This document shows positions 1-8,374 of a stretch of 64,000 bases of DNA, in pieces. The notes below the pieces were generated by a model. The model worked only from the letters and a program-made list of their open reading frames with translations. It was not told the origin of the DNA and searched no databases. The translations under genes were made by a program, and so were the position numbers. Source of the DNA: Maribacter aquivivus (GTDB taxonomy: Bacteria > Bacteroidota > Bacteroidia > Flavobacteriales > Flavobacteriaceae); contig NZ_FQZX01000001.1 in the NCBI RefSeq assembly GCF_900142175.1, positions 620,001 through 684,000 on the forward strand, written 5' to 3'. Position 1 is the stretch's first letter. Each line of letters opens with the position of its first letter.

Positions 1-95
1 CTAGTATGGCTCATAAGGTTCACATATGCCGAATTTGCTAAATGTCGATTTGCATCTATATCACTCCACCGTACTTCAAAATCCTTAGTATACAT
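1..95 (-). CDS. Acyl-CoA thioesterase, hotdog (4HBT) family, N-terminal fragment
   Basis: Only the first 31 codons lie in the window; the gene continues past the left edge. Read on the minus strand from the ATG at 95, the peptide begins MYTKDFEVRWSDIDANRHLA and goes on NSAYVNLMSHT. The spacing of WSDID, N-R-H and N-x-x-Y is the active-site signature of 4-hydroxybenzoyl-CoA thioesterase/YbgC-type hotdog enzymes, which hydrolyse acyl-CoA thioesters in the cytoplasm. It is divergent from the nitronate monooxygenase-like gene at 218, leaving 122 bases for both promoters. The family is clear from the motif; the substrate cannot be told. Confidence 0.82.
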   Translation of the reverse strand, partial: MYTKDFEVRWSDIDANRHLANSAYVNLMSHT

Positions 96-141
96 TTTAA
101 TAATTTTTGTTATGCATGCATAATACCTTATAAAAATAGCA

Positions 142-149
142 TAGTTTTG
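142..149 (+). promoter_or_regulatory. Putative -7 promoter box (TAGTTTTG)
   Basis: This matches the Bacteroidota -7 consensus TAnnTTTG about 70 bases upstream of the gene at 218. No TTTG -33 box lies at the expected 19-21 base spacing, so support is modest. Confidence 0.35.
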
Positions 150-217
150 AAATGTAGGAACTAAAAAACATCGTTTTTTATAGTTATTTTTAAATCACGT
201 TCAAAATTCACATTACT

Positions 218-1192
218 ATGTCAAATAAACCCGCTTTCATTAAAGAGTTATCATTGCCTGCAGTTGCAGCCCCAATGTTTTTAATTTCTGGACCACAATT
301 GGTTATTGAATGTTGTAAAAATGGCATTGTTGGCACATTCCCTGCATTGAACCAACGCACCAGTGAAGGTTTTGAAGAATGGCTTATTGAAATAAAATCT
401 GCCCTAAAGAACTTTGAAGAAGAGACAGGTAAAAAAGCTGCTCCGTTTGGCGTAAACTTAATTGTACACGCCACAAACCCAAGATTAGAAGCAGATGTAA
501 AATTATGTGTGAAGCACAAAGTACCCTTGATCATCACTTCTTTAGGTGCCGTTTCTCAAGTGGTAGATGCTATACATAGTTATGGCGGACTGGTATTTCA
601 CGATATTATAAAAAAACGGCATGCCGAAAAAGCCGCTGAAGCTGGTGTAGACGGGTTAATTCTCGTTGCTGCAGGTGCCGGTGGTCATGCAGGTACTATT
701 AACCCAATGCCTTTAGTTGCTGAAATAAAGAAATTTTACCATAAAACTATTCTTCTCTCCGGATGCATAAGTACAGGTAGAGATATTGCATCTGCCCTTC
801 AAATGGGTGCAGATTTAGCTTATATGGGCACAAGATTTATTAACACCAACGAAAGTAAAGCCACACCTGAATATCGACAAATGATTATTGATGCAGGTGC
901 TAGTGATGTGGTATATACTGCTTCAATTTCTGGTGTACATGCCAACTTTCTAGGCGCTAGTCTAAAAGCTGCAGGTATTACAGAAGAAGACCTTAAAAAA
1001 GATGTAAAAATAGATTTTGGCAAAGAAATGAATACCGAGGCCAAAGCTTGGAAAACAATTTGGTCTGCGGGGCAAGGTTCTGCCCTTATTGATGATTCTA
1101 TTCCGGTTACTGAATTGGTATCACATTTAAAAACAGAATTTAAAGATGCTATAGAAGAACAAATGAAGGTTCTAGAAACATATCCGAAGTAA
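218..1192 (+). CDS. Nitronate monooxygenase / 2-nitropropane dioxygenase-like FMN enzyme
   Basis: A 324-residue TIM-barrel flavoprotein of the NPD/NMO family, cytosolic. The FMN/active-site loop AGAGGHAG is at residues 152-159, with His157 in the position of the family's catalytic histidine. The phosphate-binding signature GADLAYMGTRF is at 197-207, and the N-terminal AAPMFLISGP is typical of the flavin-binding start. Family members oxidise alkyl nitronates (for example propionate 3-nitronate), but many annotated relatives have unknown substrates, so the exact reaction is uncertain. A YheT-like hydrolase follows 24 bases downstream, probably in the same transcript. Confidence 0.85.
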   Translation: MSNKPAFIKELSLPAVAAPMFLISGPQLVIECCKNGIVGTFPALNQRTSEGFEEWLIEIKSALKNFEEETGKKAAPFGVNLIVHATNPRLEADVKLCVKHKVPLIITSLGAVSQVVDAIHSYGGLVFHDIIKKRHAEKAAEAGVDGLILVAAGAGGHAGTINPMPLVAEIKKFYHKTILLSGCISTGRDIASALQMGADLAYMGTRFINTNESKATPEYRQMIIDAGASDVVYTASISGVHANFLGASLKAAGITEEDLKKDVKIDFGKEMNTEAKAWKTIWSAGQGSALIDDSIPVTELVSHLKTEFKDAIEEQMKVLETYPK

Positions 1193-1216
1193 ATAAAAAC
1201 TTTAGCTTTCAAATAC

Positions 1217-2179
1217 ATGCCTTTACTTGACTCTACATATAATCCACCATTATTTTTTAAGAACGGGCATCTATCTACCATATATTCTGGGTTAGTTAGA
1301 AAAGTAGCAGATTTAAAGCAAATACGAATTCGTATAACATTACCTGATTCTGATTTTTTAGATACGGACTGGAGCTATGCATCATCTCCTACCAACAAAT
1401 TAGTTATTATAATTCATGGATTAGAAGGCAGTTCTAAGCGAGCTTATATGAAAGGCAGCGCAAAAAACTTGACTGAATCTGGATATGATATTTGCGCCAT
1501 AAACCTCAGAGGGTGTAGTGGTTCTGAAAACAAATTGTTTCGCTCTTACCACTCTGGAGCCACCGAAGATTTACATGCTGTTGTAGAACATGTTTTAGAA
1601 TTAGATAAATACCAAAATGTTTACTTACACGGCTTTAGCCTTGGCGGTAACCTTCTTCTAAAATACTTAGGCGAAAAACGTGAATTACCTACTGAAATTA
1701 AAGGTGCAGTTGCTATTTCCGTACCCTGTCAATTAGCAGATTCACTCCATCAATTATTACAGTTTAAGAACGCATTATATGCTAAAAGGTTTAAAGGGAA
1801 TCTTCTTTTAAAATTAAAACAGAAACAACAATCATTTCCTGACCTTATCTCAGATTCCGATATTGAAAACATTAAAACTCTTAAAGATTTTGATGATTTT
1901 TATACGAGTAAAGCTCATGGGTTTACAGACGCGATGGATTATTATGCCAAAAGTAGTAGTCTTCAATTTTTAGAAAATATTTCTGTTCCAACTTTAATTA
2001 TCAATGCCTTAAATGATTCTTTTTTAGGCTCGGAATGTTACCCAATAGAAATTGCCAAACACCACAGAAATTTATTTCTAGAAATGCCAAAATATGGTGG
2101 TCATGTTGGTTTTTATGGTAACAACAACTTAACTTATGCAGAGAGGCGCACGTTAGAGTTCTTAGATAATATAGCCTAA
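1217..2179 (+). CDS. Alpha/beta hydrolase, YheT family
   Basis: A 320-residue cytosolic hydrolase. The oxyanion strand IIIHGLEGSSKRAYMKG (about 64-80), the nucleophile elbow HGFSLGGN with Ser141, a late acid region INALNDSFL and a final GGHVGFYG histidine give the full catalytic triad in family order. The N-terminal segment PPLFFKNGHLSTIYSGL is characteristic of the YheT/EMB8-like group of predicted esterases. The natural ester is not known. It sits 24 bases after the NPD-like gene and is probably co-transcribed with it. Confidence 0.87.
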   Translation: MPLLDSTYNPPLFFKNGHLSTIYSGLVRKVADLKQIRIRITLPDSDFLDTDWSYASSPTNKLVIIIHGLEGSSKRAYMKGSAKNLTESGYDICAINLRGCSGSENKLFRSYHSGATEDLHAVVEHVLELDKYQNVYLHGFSLGGNLLLKYLGEKRELPTEIKGAVAISVPCQLADSLHQLLQFKNALYAKRFKGNLLLKLKQKQQSFPDLISDSDIENIKTLKDFDDFYTSKAHGFTDAMDYYAKSSSLQFLENISVPTLIINALNDSFLGSECYPIEIAKHHRNLFLEMPKYGGHVGFYGNNNLTYAERRTLEFLDNIA

Positions 2180-2337
2180 GGTGAGAGCATAAATATAAAA
2201 TAGGCCACGCAATTTGTTACTTACTTAAATTAATTGGTTAAAAACTTAGCTCGATACGTATTAAAACATACTTCGACCCACAAAAATTCATATATTAGTT
2301 GCTCAATTTACAGACAACATTTAAAAGACAGTAACGT

Positions 2338-2817
2338 ATGCGCAAATTATTCACTTTATTAGCTCTGAGCACAATGATTATTAGTTGTGGTGAGAAAAAA
2401 GAAGAGAAAAAAGAAGGTTTTGAAATGAACAGAACCAAAAAAGAAGTTAAAAAAGAAACGGCAAGTGAAGGCGTGCCAGTTGATTTAGATAACAAAGGTG
2501 TTGGTCCAATAACCAGTGTTACTTTTGATGAGACAGTAAACGAAGAAATGGCCGCTGCAGGTAAGGAAAAATTTCAAGCAATTTGTACTGCTTGCCATAT
2601 GGCAGAGCAACGTATGATCGGGCCGGCATTGAAAGGTGTTTACGAGCGTAGAAGTCCAGAATGGGTAATGAACATGATTATCAACCCAGATAGAATGTTG
2701 AAAGAAGATCCTATTGCAAAGGCATTGTTGAAAGAATATAGCAATGCAATTATGCTTAATCAGAATTTAAACGAAGAGGATGCTCGTAACTTAGCAGAAT
2801 ATTTACGTACGCTATAA
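2338..2817 (+). CDS. Lipoprotein c-type cytochrome
   Basis: A 159-residue exported electron-transfer protein. A lipoprotein signal peptide ends in IISC (Cys17), followed by a Lys/Glu-rich tether (about 18-45). The single haem c site is CTACH (Cys83, Cys86, His87). Met139, in IMLNQNLNEEDARNLAEYL, sits where class I cytochromes place the distal axial methionine before the C-terminal helix. It should be anchored to a membrane facing the periplasm and pass electrons in respiration; the partner is unknown. A strong terminator hairpin follows at 2841, so it appears monocistronic. Confidence 0.88.
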   Translation: MRKLFTLLALSTMIISCGEKKEEKKEGFEMNRTKKEVKKETASEGVPVDLDNKGVGPITSVTFDETVNEEMAAAGKEKFQAICTACHMAEQRMIGPALKGVYERRSPEWVMNMIINPDRMLKEDPIAKALLKEYSNAIMLNQNLNEEDARNLAEYLRTL

Positions 2818-2840
2818 AGTTAAACGCCAACCTAATACCG

Positions 2841-2877
2841 AAAACCCTTTCATATTCATGAAAGGGTTTTCTTTTTT
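2841..2877 (+). terminator. Rho-independent terminator after cytochrome c gene
   Basis: A perfect 13-base-pair stem (AAAACCCTTTCAT paired with ATGAAAGGGTTTT), a four-base loop and a following CTTTTTT tract, starting 24 bases after the cytochrome stop codon. Confidence 0.9.
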
Positions 2878-2954
2878 ATCAAACGCTCTATTTGACTTTA
2901 AAAAGTATGTTTTCACTACATTTTACGACCAAATGGGTATTAAATGATTGATAT

Positions 2955-3644
2955 ATGCAAAACAATAAAATAAAAATAGATATAGTTTCTGATGTTGCTT
3001 GCCCATGGTGTTATGTAGGTAAGAAAAGATTAGAGAAAGCGATAAAAGAATGGGATGGCGCCGAGATAGAAATTGAATGGCACCCGTTTCAATTAGACCC
3101 GAATATACCAAAGGAAGGTTTGGATAGAGATACTTATTTAACCAATAAATTTGGAAACTTAGAAGGTCCTCTTGAAATGACCAAACGTTTAGAAGAGAGC
3201 GGAAAAGAAGAAGGTATCAACTTTAATTTTGGTAAAGAATGGTTGGCAATTAACACCCTGCCATTGCATCAACTTTTACACGTTGCTGGCGAGGAAGGAT
3301 TTAAAGATACCTTAAAAGAACGCTTAATGAGAGCCTATTTTGATGAGAATCTACATTTAAACGATGTTGATGTGCTAAGTACTATTATGGCCGAATATGA
3401 TTGGTCGCCAGAAAAAACGAAAAATATTTTAAATGATGATGCAATTGCGTATTCTGTAAAGCAAGAAATAGCACATTACCAGCAACGCGGTGTTAATAGT
3501 GTGCCTTTCTTTATTATCAATGATAAATTTGGGATTAGCGGTGCTCAACCACCAGCAACATTTTTAGAAGCTTTTCAACAAGTGGCTCCACTAAAAATAA
3601 TTGCTACAGGTGATAGTTGTGATCCATCAACAGGAATTTGCTAA
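2955..3644 (+). CDS. DsbA-family thiol oxidoreductase, FrnE-like
   Basis: A 229-residue thioredoxin-fold protein with no signal peptide, so probably cytoplasmic. The active site is C16-P-W-C19 in DVACPWCYVGKKRLE, and the helical insertion and SVPFFIIND cis-proline loop match the FrnE/2-hydroxychromene-2-carboxylate isomerase branch of the DsbA clan. The C terminus GDSCDPSTGIC carries two extra cysteines that could form a second redox pair. FrnE relatives are linked to disulfide handling and oxidative stress. The next gene, 45 bases on, is a thioredoxin, so the two probably form a small redox operon. Confidence 0.88.
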   Translation: MQNNKIKIDIVSDVACPWCYVGKKRLEKAIKEWDGAEIEIEWHPFQLDPNIPKEGLDRDTYLTNKFGNLEGPLEMTKRLEESGKEEGINFNFGKEWLAINTLPLHQLLHVAGEEGFKDTLKERLMRAYFDENLHLNDVDVLSTIMAEYDWSPEKTKNILNDDAIAYSVKQEIAHYQQRGVNSVPFFIINDKFGISGAQPPATFLEAFQQVAPLKIIATGDSCDPSTGIC

Positions 3645-3689
3645 CTTAACATTAGCTAAAAATCATTATTAATTTATAAAACAAAAAAT

Positions 3690-3986
3690 ATGAAATCATC
3701 ATTTTCTGATATCATAAAAGGGGACACTCCGGTTTTAGTAGACTTTTTTGCTGACTGGTGTGGACCATGTAAAACGCTAGCTCCTATTTTAAAAGATGTA
3801 AAAGGAGATTTAGGCGACGCTATTAAAATCGTAAAAATAGACGTAGATAAAAATCAAACATTGGCATCTCAATACCAAGTTAGAGGTGTACCAACTATGA
3901 TTCTTTTTAAAGACGGAAAACAGGTTTGGAGACAATCTGGCGTAGTACCTAAAAATGACTTGATACAGATTATTAAATCTAATTAA
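3690..3986 (+). CDS. Thioredoxin
   Basis: A compact 98-residue cytoplasmic thioredoxin with the canonical active site WCGPC (Cys24, Cys27) and the cis-proline loop GVPTMILFKDG. It reduces protein disulfides and would be recharged by thioredoxin reductase, which is not in this window. It follows the FrnE-like gene and is probably in the same transcript. Its stop codon overlaps the stop of the convergent lactonase gene in a shared TTAA, with no terminator visible between them. Confidence 0.94.
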   Translation: MKSSFSDIIKGDTPVLVDFFADWCGPCKTLAPILKDVKGDLGDAIKIVKIDVDKNQTLASQYQVRGVPTMILFKDGKQVWRQSGVVPKNDLIQIIKSN

Positions 3987-5086
3987 TAGAATTTTAAACA
4001 TACTGGACTAGGCAGATCAACCTGGCTTACAAAACTTAGAGTGCCATTTTTTGCATCTCTATTAAAAACAACAATATTGTTGCTACGTTGATTTGCTACC
4101 AGTACGTATTTACCTGTAGGGTCAATGGTAAAGTTTCTTGGCCAATCGCCCTTTACAGACTCTCTACCTACTAATTCTAATTTTCCGGTAGTTTCATCTA
4201 CCTTGAATATCACTACAGTATTCTCTCCTCTATTTGTACCATAAAGAAATTTGCCATCAGGTGATAAATGAATATCGGCGCAAAAACTCTCTCCTTCAAA
4301 ATCTGATGCTACTGTATCATAGGTTTTCTTACCATAATACTTACCATCTTCTTTCTGAAACATTGTTATGGTAGCGTTTAATTCATTGATTACATAAAGA
4401 AATTCTGCATTATTAGAGGTTACAAAATGTCTAGGTCCAGCACCCTCTGCAACCACTAATTCTTTCTGATTACTTGCAACGAATTCCCCTTTCGACGGGC
4501 TATACTTTTTTATTCTGTCTAGACCCAAATCAGACACAATTAATTCTCCATTTAAGAAAGAAGACATATGTGCATGAGCTGTTTTAGTTGTATCTAAAAC
4601 TTTATGATCTATAACCTGTGGAGATGGATTAAGATTCCCATTCTCTAAGGCGTTATATAATGCTACATTACCACCAGTATAATTGGCAACGGCAACTAAT
4701 TTTCCATTATCGGCGACACCTACATAACATGGGTTGGCGCCATATGTAGATTGCATATCTATTTCTACAAGCGTCGTATCTTTTACTCTAAAAGTAGTAA
4801 TAGAACCATCTTCCTTTTTAAAATCATCTACCTCACTTACCGCATACAATGAATTTTTATCTGGAGAGAACGCTATATAAGAAGGATTCTTGATTTTTGC
4901 AGCTATTGATTTTTTCACCAACTCACCCGTATCTAAATTTAAATTGAATCTATAGATACCTTCACTACCATTATCTGTATACGTTCCCACAAAGAGAACC
5001 TCTTCATTTTTTAATTCTTCCACCTTACAACTGTTTAAAAAAACCAACCCAATAATTGCGATAAGTAAACTGACTTTATTTTTCAT
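3983..5086 (-). CDS. Lactonase-family beta-propeller lipoprotein
   Basis: A 367-residue protein of the YbhE/6-phosphogluconolactonase seven-bladed beta-propeller family. The start GTYTDNGSEGIYRFNLNLDTGELV and the repeated SPDGKFLYGTNRGENT-type blades are diagnostic. Unlike cytosolic E. coli Pgl, it has a lipoprotein signal peptide with a lipobox ending in Cys20 (LNSCKVEE), so it should be membrane-anchored outside the cytoplasm. It is therefore unlikely to act in the pentose phosphate pathway; an extracytoplasmic lactone or another ligand is more plausible. It converges on the thioredoxin gene, with a 4-base overlap. Confidence 0.86.
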   Translation of the reverse strand: MKNKVSLLIAIIGLVFLNSCKVEELKNEEVLFVGTYTDNGSEGIYRFNLNLDTGELVKKSIAAKIKNPSYIAFSPDKNSLYAVSEVDDFKKEDGSITTFRVKDTTLVEIDMQSTYGANPCYVGVADNGKLVAVANYTGGNVALYNALENGNLNPSPQVIDHKVLDTTKTAHAHMSSFLNGELIVSDLGLDRIKKYSPSKGEFVASNQKELVVAEGAGPRHFVTSNNAEFLYVINELNATITMFQKEDGKYYGKKTYDTVASDFEGESFCADIHLSPDGKFLYGTNRGENTVVIFKVDETTGKLELVGRESVKGDWPRNFTIDPTGKYVLVANQRSNNIVVFNRDAKNGTLSFVSQVDLPSPVCLKFY

Positions 5087-5242
5087 TTTTCTAATGCTCT
5101 ATTCTAAGAATCTTCCCAAATAAAATGAGAAAATTAAACCCTAGTATTTAGACCAATAAATGTATAAAAGAAATGCTCAAAAACTAAGATTAATTCAATT
5201 CTATGTAACAAAACCTTCAATTTTACTACATATAAGAAAGAG

Positions 5243-5521
5243 ATGACGATGGGATACGGCGGACAACCAATGAAAGTAATAAAGGCAAATAGGGCGCTAC
5301 TTAAAAAAAGTAGAAGCTTTAGAGATTTGCGCAAAGATTATCTAGACTACTCGCAAGAAACCAAATTACACTTTAAAGAACTTACCGATGTAGAGCGTAA
5401 AATAGTGCGTGATAAAATAAGAGCGCAAGTTAAAAAAGACAGCATACAAGAAATAGGAATCTATATTCTTTCCATTGCTATAGTTTTAGGAGCCTTCTAT
5501 GCTATCTATTATTTTAGTTAA
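5243..5521 (+). CDS. Small hypothetical membrane protein
   Basis: A 92-residue protein I cannot assign. A basic, probably helical N-terminal two-thirds (KANRALLKKSRSFRDLRKDYL, then ERKIVRDKIRAQVKKD) is followed by one hydrophobic helix at about 72-91 (IGIYILSIAIVLGAFYAIYYF) at the C terminus, so it is probably tail-anchored with its charged part in the cytoplasm. It stands alone between a divergent lactonase gene and a convergent SulP gene. Plausible as a real gene because of its clean charge/TM architecture. Confidence 0.7.
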   Translation: MTMGYGGQPMKVIKANRALLKKSRSFRDLRKDYLDYSQETKLHFKELTDVERKIVRDKIRAQVKKDSIQEIGIYILSIAIVLGAFYAIYYFS

Positions 5522-5545
5522 CAACACGGGCAAAAATGTAGGTTC

Positions 5546-7171
5546 TTATAAACCCCAAAGATTAAACGGGTTTTTAGTTTCTGGACCTTTTGCTTTAGAA
5601 AGAGGCTTATTAACCATAACCTTATAGGTAGGATCTTCCATAACATTAACATCAATAATGTCTTCTGCATCATTTAAAAGGCTAATACAATCTTTACTTA
5701 AGTGCCTTAAGTGAACTTTCTTACCTTGACTAGCATATCGCTCTGTTATTCTATTTAAGGCCTCAATTGCCGACATATCTGAAACTTTACTTTCTGCAAA
5801 ATCTATGATCACTTCATCTGGATCGTTTGCCACATCAAACTTTTCATTAAAAGCGGTTACAGAACCAAAGAATAAAGGTCCATAAATCTCATAATGCTTC
5901 ACCCCTGCTTCATCTATGTATTTTCTAGCTCTAATTCTCTTAGCACTTTCCCAAGCAAATACCAAAGCTGAAATTATTACGCCTATCAATACAGCTAACG
6001 CTAAATTGTGTAAAATAACAGTGATTAAGGTAACCAATATCATTACAAAAATATCTGGTTTAGGCATTCTTTTCAAGGCCTTAAAACTTGCCCACTCAAA
6101 TGTACCAACAGCAACCATTACCATAACACCAACCAATGCTGCTATTGGAACAAGTTCTATTACCGGTGCTCCAAACAATATGATTACCAATATCGTTAAT
6201 GCTGCAATTATACCTGACAGCCTTGCTCTTGAACCTGCCGATAGGTTAACTAAGGTTTGTGCAATCATTGGGCAACCACCCATACCGCCAAAAAAACCAT
6301 TTAATATATTTGCGCCTCCTTGTGCCAGGCACTCTCTATTACTATTTCCTTTGGTACCAGTAATCTCATCTACCAAGTTCAAGGTAAGCAAGCCTTCTGT
6401 AAGTCCAACCGCTGCCATTATCAATCCGTAAGGTAAAATAATTTTAAAGGCTTCTAATGTAAAGGGAATAGTTGGTATACGAAAAGAAGGTAATGACCCA
6501 CTAAGCGACTTCAACGCTTCTCCTGGCAACGTATCTTGATTAATGATATCTACCACCTGTTTGGTTTCTATTTTTAAAAAATATACTACTAGAAACACTA
6601 CAATGATCCCTATTAATGAAGCCGGAACCGCTTTAGTAAGTTTGGGAACAAAAACAATTATTGCAATAGTAAATAACACCAAGCCAACCATAGTATACAA
6701 CGTAGTACCTGTTAACCAAACTGCAGCATCGCCGACACCAACTTTAAATTGGTCCATTTGCGCCATAAAAATTATAATGGCCAAACCATTAACAAACCCA
6801 AACATAACGGGCTGAGGAACTAAACGAATAAATTTACCAAGCTTTAAAAAACCAACGATTAATTGAAAAACACCCGCCAAAGCAACTGCTGCAAAAACAT
6901 ATTCTAAACCGTGAGAATTCATTAATGCCATTAGTACTACTACGGTTGCACCAGCACCACCAGAGATCAACCCAGGTCTGCCGCCAAATATCGCCGTAAC
7001 CAACCCCATAATAAAAGCACCATATAAACCTACTAATGGTGAAAATCCTGCAAGAATTGCAAACATCAGTGATTCTGGAATCATTGTCATTGCAACCGTT
7101 AACCCTGCTAAAATTTCATTTTTATAGTCTACTTTTTGTTTGAAATCGAATAAATTGAAAATCTTCACCAT
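5546..7171 (-). CDS. SulP-family anion transporter with STAS domain
   Basis: A 541-residue inner-membrane transporter. The N terminus DFKQKVDYKNEILAGLTVAMTMIPESL is the typical SulP entry into TM1, GGRPGLISGGAGATVV is the TM3 substrate region, and GGMGGCPMIAQTLVNLSAGSRARLSG is the SulP TM9-10 signature. A STAS domain occupies about 425-510 (EVIIDFAESKVSDMSAIEAL). Family members carry sulfate, bicarbonate or other anions; the substrate cannot be read from sequence. It is transcribed alone and converges on the small membrane protein gene. Two further SulP genes occur at 42908 and 46173. Confidence 0.92.
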   Translation of the reverse strand: MVKIFNLFDFKQKVDYKNEILAGLTVAMTMIPESLMFAILAGFSPLVGLYGAFIMGLVTAIFGGRPGLISGGAGATVVVLMALMNSHGLEYVFAAVALAGVFQLIVGFLKLGKFIRLVPQPVMFGFVNGLAIIIFMAQMDQFKVGVGDAAVWLTGTTLYTMVGLVLFTIAIIVFVPKLTKAVPASLIGIIVVFLVVYFLKIETKQVVDIINQDTLPGEALKSLSGSLPSFRIPTIPFTLEAFKIILPYGLIMAAVGLTEGLLTLNLVDEITGTKGNSNRECLAQGGANILNGFFGGMGGCPMIAQTLVNLSAGSRARLSGIIAALTILVIILFGAPVIELVPIAALVGVMVMVAVGTFEWASFKALKRMPKPDIFVMILVTLITVILHNLALAVLIGVIISALVFAWESAKRIRARKYIDEAGVKHYEIYGPLFFGSVTAFNEKFDVANDPDEVIIDFAESKVSDMSAIEALNRITERYASQGKKVHLRHLSKDCISLLNDAEDIIDVNVMEDPTYKVMVNKPLSKAKGPETKNPFNLWGL

Positions 7172-7254
7172 GTGCCTCTAACTTTAAAGGGCGCAAAAAT
7201 AGTAATATTTACTGGCCTCACCACAAACCTATTGATTATTAACAAATTATCTAT

Positions 7255-8229
7255 CTACCAGCTTGTTATGCCCAATAATTTCTCTCCTAACGGTGATAAT
7301 TTAGCAGTATCATATTTAGTTTGCTCCCAATTACGCGGATCACCCGGAAATGCGTACCCCTCAGGTGCAATTCTATTCTTCCAAGAATTCACCCTCCAAT
7401 TACGCATCTCTTCATTTTCTGGCTCAGCAGGCATCATAGAAATATACTGCGCTATTCGGACTTTATCTTTTGACTTATTTGGTCGAATACCGTGTGGTTC
7501 TGTACTATTAAAAATCAATAAATCACCAGCCTTCATTTTCACTTTTACAATTTCATCTTCTAAACCACCTAATGAAGGTTGAAAATGGTTTCGGTCTTCT
7601 GGTTGCGTTAATTTCCACGTATCGTAATTACGGTACAACCATGGTATACATTGAAATCCGCCCATATTCTCATCATCTTGATCTGCCAATGCTAAAACCC
7701 CTTGAACATTTTGTGGCTTGGTCTCTGGATCATAGTCCCAATGTATAAATCCTTTCTTATCTACTCCTGGTGGTAATGGAAAATTTAGATTTGCACGATC
7801 AATAGTCACCCATAATTTTTCTGTTCCCCACACATCTACAAAGGCATCATATACTTTTTGCGTTTGTCTATTGTTCCATAAATGTTGATGGTTATATACC
7901 TCAACCATTCCTGTACCGGTTAGTTCTTTCATTTGCATTTCTGCTCTTGGTGGTGCATACCATGTTGAAGAATTTGTCGGACTCTTTTCATCAAACTCCC
8001 AAAGAAAATCTGCTGTTTTTTTTGCTTGCTCTAACGGTACTGCATTTTTTATGACTATGTATCCGTTCTCTATCCAGAATATCCAATCTTCTTCGCTGAG
8101 TACACGAAGTGGTTTACCGTTAGATCTATCATTCAATTTTTGTTTACTGCTTGTTGCTGTTGATGGATTACCGGGTATATCTTTGTGCGCTTTATTACCT
8201 TGTTCTACATTATTATTTGCTTGCTGCAT
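7255..8229 (-). CDS. Phytanoyl-CoA dioxygenase (PhyH) family protein
   Basis: A 324-residue Fe(II)/2-oxoglutarate-dependent oxygenase. The metal triad is visible as H163-W-D165 (GFIHWDYD) and His246 (TEPHGIRPN), with Arg258 (KVRIAQY) as the likely 2-oxoglutarate anchor. The first 40 residues are polar and low in complexity (Asn, Gln, Lys, Ser) and may be disordered. The substrate is unknown; the family includes hydroxylases of lipids, ectoine and small metabolites. It is divergent from an AraC regulator 145 bases away, which is the obvious candidate for its control. Confidence 0.87.
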   Translation of the reverse strand: MQQANNNVEQGNKAHKDIPGNPSTATSSKQKLNDRSNGKPLRVLSEEDWIFWIENGYIVIKNAVPLEQAKKTADFLWEFDEKSPTNSSTWYAPPRAEMQMKELTGTGMVEVYNHQHLWNNRQTQKVYDAFVDVWGTEKLWVTIDRANLNFPLPPGVDKKGFIHWDYDPETKPQNVQGVLALADQDDENMGGFQCIPWLYRNYDTWKLTQPEDRNHFQPSLGGLEDEIVKVKMKAGDLLIFNSTEPHGIRPNKSKDKVRIAQYISMMPAEPENEEMRNWRVNSWKNRIAPEGYAFPGDPRNWEQTKYDTAKLSPLGEKLLGITSW

Positions 8230-8374
8230 CGTATATAAATTTAAGTTGTTGAGTGATATAAAACTACTGAGCGCGAGGAACTTAAACTACCGTAATATTG
8301 ACCATAATTTGAACGATATTGATTTTTAAGGCGCGTATAACTCAAATTATATGCAATTTTGTTACATTTAACAT

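Noticed and set aside
820..1281. A 153-residue minus-strand frame overlapping the end of the NPD-like gene and the start of the hydrolase gene.
   Set aside because: Both plus-strand genes have intact catalytic motifs; the frame has no recognisable domain.
5916..6431. A 171-residue plus-strand frame, rich in Ile, Thr, Asn and Pro.
   Set aside because: It is antisense to a conserved SulP transporter with clear motifs and has no domain or plausible start context.
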